DNA from: Variovorax dokdonensis
GTDB taxonomy: Bacteria > Pseudomonadota > Gammaproteobacteria > Burkholderiales > Burkholderiaceae_C
Assembly: GCF_030316895.1 (NCBI RefSeq)
Contig: NZ_JASZYV010000004.1
Span: forward strand, 304,194 to 368,193
Length of the DNA: 64,000 bases
Direction of reading: 5' to 3'
Shown here: piece by piece, positions 61,030-64,000 of the stretch
How the letters are laid out: each line of letters begins with the position of its first letter
Position numbering within the stretch: position 1 is the stretch's first letter
Made by a program: the position numbers and the translations under genes
The notes under the pieces: generated by a model
What the model was told of the DNA's origin: nothing
Seen by the model: only the letters and a program-made list of their open reading frames with translations
Database searches by the model: none

Positions 61030-61114
61030 CCTCGCCCCTCCTCACTTTGGGATCGTGAGTGGTACGAATGGTCCTCACTTATCGTTGAATGTGTCAACCC
61101 CTCCGGGAGGGATT

Positions 61115-61311
61115 TCACCCGGGCCCCACGGCGGCGCCGCCGCTCCCCTCGCCGTGCATGAGCCACTCGATGCTGTCGAGCAACGCCGCGCCATCCACCG
61201 GCTTATGAAGTCGCGCGGCGCCGACAAGTCGATCAGCCGCGCCAGGGCCTCGCGCACCGCGACATCCTCATCCACGAGGAAGACGATGCGAAGGCTGCCT
61301 GGATTGGGCAT
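61115..61311 (-). pseudogene. Receiver-domain remnant missing the phosphoacceptor region
   Basis: From the ATG at 61311 the sequence reads RIVFLVDEDVAVREALARLI, the start of a receiver domain, then shifts frame and resumes LHKPVDGAALLDSIEWLMHG, its end with the conserved Lys-Pro. The middle, including the phosphoacceptor Asp, is missing. The total length is not a multiple of three, so the gene is broken. It lies between the gene at 61323 and the kinase. Confidence 0.7.
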
Positions 61312-61322
61312 GTCCAGTCCTG

Positions 61323-61691
61323 CTATAGAAAGCGCTCGGCCATGGCGAACAGGTCTTCCCCGCGCGGCAATTCGCTGCGCGAACATTGGGCGATCGCAAT
61401 GGCGACGCTGCGGCGGTCGCCCATACTCAGGTCGGTCAGCACGAAGTCGTTCACCGGCCCCGAATACTCGCCTTCCACGCGCACGCCCGTCCGCGTGAGG
61501 TGCTGCGGCGTCTGCCCCAGGTTCACATGCTCCGACGGCCTGGAGAACACCGCTTCGATCTGCTGAACATAGGCATTGAGCGTGACAACACCCCCCTTGA
61601 CCTCGATGTATTCATGCACCGTGTCCTGCAGTGACTGTCTTGTGGCGACGTTGGCCGGCAGGTCGGCAAGGACGATGCGGATCTGTTGCAT
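61323..61691 (-). CDS. Hypothetical protein heading the kinase operon
   Basis: The 122-aa protein begins MQQIRIVLADLPANVATRQS and continues QDTVHEYIEVKGGVVTLNA, then VNLGQTPQHLTRTGVRVEGE and ends with LPRGEDLFAMAERFL. GGAGGG precedes the ATG at 61691. It has no membrane segment or recognised domain. It is first in the minus-strand unit with the receiver remnant and kinase, and is therefore a candidate sensor or ligand-binding partner. Confidence 0.65.
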   Translation of the reverse strand: MQQIRIVLADLPANVATRQSLQDTVHEYIEVKGGVVTLNAYVQQIEAVFSRPSEHVNLGQTPQHLTRTGVRVEGEYSGPVNDFVLTDLSMGDRRSVAIAIAQCSRSELPRGEDLFAMAERFL

Positions 61692-61787
61692 GCGCGCCCT
61701 CCGAGGACTAAGCAGGACCTCTGTGGGGCGAACGGATGGATCGCCGCCCATAGGGGAGGCAACGCTATTCCTACTCAGCGCACCGCG

Positions 61788-61803
61788 CAAACCCTACTTT
61801 GGT
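61788..61803. promoter_or_regulatory. CCTACTTTGG motif, left copy
   Basis: CAAACCCTACTTTGGT, 97 bp upstream of the 61691 start, is inverted relative to the copy at 61980-61995 and matches it at 15 of 16 positions. Two such sites in mirror orientation between divergent units suggest a shared regulator, probably the LuxR-type output of the kinase fusion. Confidence 0.55.
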
Positions 61804-61979
61804 GGGACAGCACTCCATCGGCACCATCTCGAACGTCCACGCATGTCCCATCAGTCGAAATCATGGAGCGCGAATATCTTCATTGGGCAATATGGTACAG
61901 ATGGCAACTCACATAGCGGGGACGCCCGAATCTCCACAGTAACTTAGGCCCTGCACCTGCATTGCGCGTAATCCATCCG

Positions 61980-61995
61980 ACCAAAGTAGGATTTG
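61980..61995. promoter_or_regulatory. CCTACTTTGG motif, right copy (reverse)
   Basis: ACCAAAGTAGGATTTG is the reverse complement of CAAATCCTACTTTGGT and lies 67 bp upstream of the aspT start at 62063. It pairs with the copy at 61788-61803. Confidence 0.55.
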
Positions 61996-62062
61996 CGCCG
62001 CCAAAGGCCAGCCCTATGTTCCGCGTGTCGATCAAACACGAAGATGCCAAGGAGACATACCC

Positions 62063-63763
62063 ATGGATTGGCTCGTTCAGACCTTGCGGCAATACCCTGA
62101 GCTGGGTCTCTTCGCAGCATTGGCCTTCGGCTTCTGGCTGGGCCCGAAGAAGTTCTTCGGATTCAATCTGGGTGCAGTCACCGCGACCTTGATCGCGGGC
62201 GTGGCGATCGGGCAGTTGGGACTGTCGATCCCCGGCCCCATCAAGTCGACGTTCTTCCTGCTGTTCCTCTTTGCGGTCGGCTACGGCGTCGGCCCGCAGT
62301 TCTTCGCCGGGCTTGGCAAGGATGGCCCCAAGCAGATTGCGTTCACGTTGATCGTGATGGTGGCCTGCCTGGTCGTTCCCGTCGTTTGCGCACTCATCGC
62401 CGGGCTGGATGTGGGCTATGCGGTGGGGCTGTATGCGGGGTCTCAAACCATCTCCGCGTCGATCGGCGTCGCCACCGATCAGATCAACAAGTCAGGTCTC
62501 GATGCCAATGCGGCCAAGACCATGCTGGCTTCGATTCCGGTCGGCTATGCGGTGACGTACATCTTCGGCACCGTGGGCTCGGCGATCATCCTGTCCAAGC
62601 TCGCGCCCAAGCTTCTTGGCATCGACCTCGTCAAGGCCTGCAAGGACTACGAGACCCGACTCGGCGGCGGCAAGAAGACGCTGCAAACCGGCATTCTTTC
62701 TGCCTATCACCGCTTCGGTGTGCGCGGCTATCGGATCACCGAACACAGCGGCCTTGCGGGCAAGCGGTGCCAGGACACCTACCCGGGCGTTCGCGTGTTC
62801 TTCGAACGCATCAAGCGCGACGGCCAGATCATCGTGGCGCAGCCCGATACCGTGCTTCAGGTCGGCGATCTCGTCGCCATCTCGGGCGCCCGCAAGCTGC
62901 TGGTGGAAAACGTCGAGAGCATTCTCGAAGAGATCGAGGACCCGGAACTGCTGGACGTGTCCGCCACCGTGGTGGACGTCTTTGTCACCAGCAAGGCCAT
63001 CAACGGCAAGACCATCGCCGAGCTGGCGCAGTTGCCGGAGGCGCGTGGCGTCTACCTGGCGAAGATCACGCGGCAGCTGGTCGATATTCCCCTGCTCCCC
63101 GGCACCGAGATCCTGCGCGGGGACGTGATCCGGATCGGCGGCAGCGTCGACCACGTCAATGCGGTCGTCAAGGTGCTCGGCTACGCCGATCGTCCCACCG
63201 ATGTGAGCGACATCTCGTTCATCGCCGCGGGCATCCTGGTCGGTGGCTTGCTCGGCGTGCTCAGCGTCACCGTGGGCGGCGTCCCGATCAGCCTTTCGAC
63301 GTCGGGCGGCGCCTTGCTGGCGGGCCTGTTTCTGGGCTACTACCGAACCATCAAGCCCAAGTTCGGCCAGATCCCGGCGCCGGCGCTGTGGGTGCTCAAC
63401 AACCTCGGGCTGAACGTCTTCATCGCCATCGTGGGCATCAATGCGGGGCCGGACTTCATCGGCGGCCTTCAGAAGCTGGGACTCAGCCTCTTCCTGTGGG
63501 GCGTCGTCGCCACGTCGGTGCCGCTTCTGATCGCCATGTACGTCGGGCGCTACATCTTCAAGTTCGACCCCGCCATCCTGCTCGGATGCTGCGCCGGCGC
63601 GCGCACGACCACCGCGGCCCTGGGCATGGTCCAAGACGCGGCCAAGAGCAACATTCCCGCGCTGGGCTACGGCATGCCCTATGCGGTCGGCAACACGTTC
63701 CTCACCATCTGGGGCCTGGTCATCGTCATCGTGATGATGAAGTTCGGCGGCGCCGGTGGCTGA
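62063..63763 (+). CDS. aspT: Aspartate:alanine antiporter AspT
   Basis: The 566-aa transporter has two membrane blocks (about 10-165 and 385-560) separated by two RCK_C/TrkA-C domains (about 205-375: PDTVLQVGDLVAISGARKLL, EILRGDVIRIGG). The first helix block contains FGFWLGPKKFFGFNLGAVTA and GLYAGSQTISASIGVATDQI; the repeat is GARTTTAALGMVQDAAKSN. AspT exchanges aspartate for alanine and builds a proton motive force with AspD. AAGGAG precedes the ATG, and aspD starts 21 bp after the stop. It faces the kinase operon. Confidence 0.93.
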   Translation: MDWLVQTLRQYPELGLFAALAFGFWLGPKKFFGFNLGAVTATLIAGVAIGQLGLSIPGPIKSTFFLLFLFAVGYGVGPQFFAGLGKDGPKQIAFTLIVMVACLVVPVVCALIAGLDVGYAVGLYAGSQTISASIGVATDQINKSGLDANAAKTMLASIPVGYAVTYIFGTVGSAIILSKLAPKLLGIDLVKACKDYETRLGGGKKTLQTGILSAYHRFGVRGYRITEHSGLAGKRCQDTYPGVRVFFERIKRDGQIIVAQPDTVLQVGDLVAISGARKLLVENVESILEEIEDPELLDVSATVVDVFVTSKAINGKTIAELAQLPEARGVYLAKITRQLVDIPLLPGTEILRGDVIRIGGSVDHVNAVVKVLGYADRPTDVSDISFIAAGILVGGLLGVLSVTVGGVPISLSTSGGALLAGLFLGYYRTIKPKFGQIPAPALWVLNNLGLNVFIAIVGINAGPDFIGGLQKLGLSLFLWGVVATSVPLLIAMYVGRYIFKFDPAILLGCCAGARTTTAALGMVQDAAKSNIPALGYGMPYAVGNTFLTIWGLVIVIVMMKFGGAGG

Positions 63764-63784
63764 AGCAATTTCAAAGGAGCAACC

Positions 63785-64000
63785 ATGGACATCATGACGC
63801 TGCGCAACTACGAGGCGCTCGGACCTTTCGAGATCAAGAACTTCCTGGCCGAAGCCGCCAGCAAGTCGGCCAAGGCCGCCGCCAAGTCTTACCTCAATGC
63901 GGGGCGCGGCAACCCCAACTGGGTCGCCACCGAGCCGCGCGAAGCCTTCTTCACGCTCGGCCACTTCGCGGTTCAGGAGAGCAAGCGGGTCATGGACGTG
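63785..64000 (+). CDS. aspD: Aspartate 4-decarboxylase AspD (partial)
   Basis: The first 72 residues read MDIMTLRNYEALGPFEIKNF, SKSAKAAAKSYLNAGRGNPNW and EPREAFFTLGHFAVQES, matching the PLP-dependent aspartate 4-decarboxylase that makes alanine and CO2. AAGGAG precedes the ATG. The window ends within the gene. It forms an operon with aspT. Confidence 0.92.
   Translation, partial: MDIMTLRNYEALGPFEIKNFLAEAASKSAKAAAKSYLNAGRGNPNWVATEPREAFFTLGHFAVQESKRVMDV

Larger units (their letters stand above)
61692..62062. other. Intergenic region, no gene seen
   Basis: About 370 bp between the divergent kinase unit (start 61691) and aspT (start 62063). No plausible coding frame was found. It holds the mirrored CCTACTTTGG sites at 61788-61803 and 61980-61995, and the promoters of both units should lie here. 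Confidence 0.4.

Noticed and set aside
62492..63964. Minus-strand frame opposite aspT
   Set aside because: It is antisense to an intact transporter; composition is Asp/Gly/Arg shadow type.
1..64000. CRISPR arrays, rRNA and tRNA genes
   Set aside because: No regularly spaced repeats and no recognisable rRNA or tRNA sequence were seen; the Tn7-like module is not CRISPR-associated.

Overview
The window is GC-rich (high G+C at third codon positions), densely packed, and reads like the chromosome of a betaproteobacterium of the Comamonadaceae type (Variovorax/Ramlibacter-like). Pointers are Bug-family solute receptors, several TauD/TfdA dioxygenases, FCD-type GntR and IclR regulators, a DUF6502/DUF4382 pair and an aspT-aspD operon. 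This placement is inference from gene content; there is no rRNA or tRNA gene to confirm it.

Layout. 0-7.2 kb: a redox/stress island with a carbamoyltransferase-like protein, an FNR-family regulator without cluster cysteines, a hybrid kinase/OmpR pair, a hemerythrin, two universal stress proteins and a DUF1275 membrane protein. It carries one perfect and one near-perfect FNR box. 7.3-16.7 kb: nucleoside deaminase, GST, an IclR/Bug/TauD unit with two IclR-type boxes, a second hemerythrin operon, a cysteine desulfurase-rhodanese fusion with a divergent Lrp regulator, a GNAT enzyme and YnfA. 16.7-27.4 kb: a lower-GC accessory island with a HAD-like protein, a frameshifted gene, a MerR-like regulator with an operator over its ribosome binding site, about 1.7 kb without recognisable genes, and a Tn7-like transposition module (TnsA, TnsB, TnsC, TniQ).

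27.4-38.8 kb: a catabolic locus organised around two divergent, nearly duplicate GntR regulators. The left operon encodes TauD, a GldA-like dehydrogenase, a complete TRAP transporter and an iron alcohol dehydrogenase. The right operon encodes TauD, an SDR, a dihydroxyacetophenone-dioxygenase-like cupin and a Bug receptor. The same palindrome, CTGGYATGCCAG, precedes both operons, so they probably form one regulon for an unidentified aromatic or ether-type substrate.

38.8-42.2 kb is partly decayed (Bug remnant, lipoprotein remnants) but holds a secreted protein and a CPBP protease. 42.3-50.1 kb: a class II UvrA, a zinc alcohol dehydrogenase, a large KatE catalase and a Crp/Fnr regulator with two small proteins. 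50.3-51.1 kb: an internally deleted IS3-family element with both inverted repeats. 51.3-58.6 kb: small hypotheticals, a CMD protein with a divergent LysR, and an envelope cluster (DUF2939, YXWGXW, DUF4382 lipoprotein, DUF6502). 59-64 kb: a single-polypeptide GAF-kinase-receiver-LuxR protein, divergent from aspT-aspD across an intergenic region with a mirrored CCTACTTTGG motif that may be its binding site. The window ends inside aspD.
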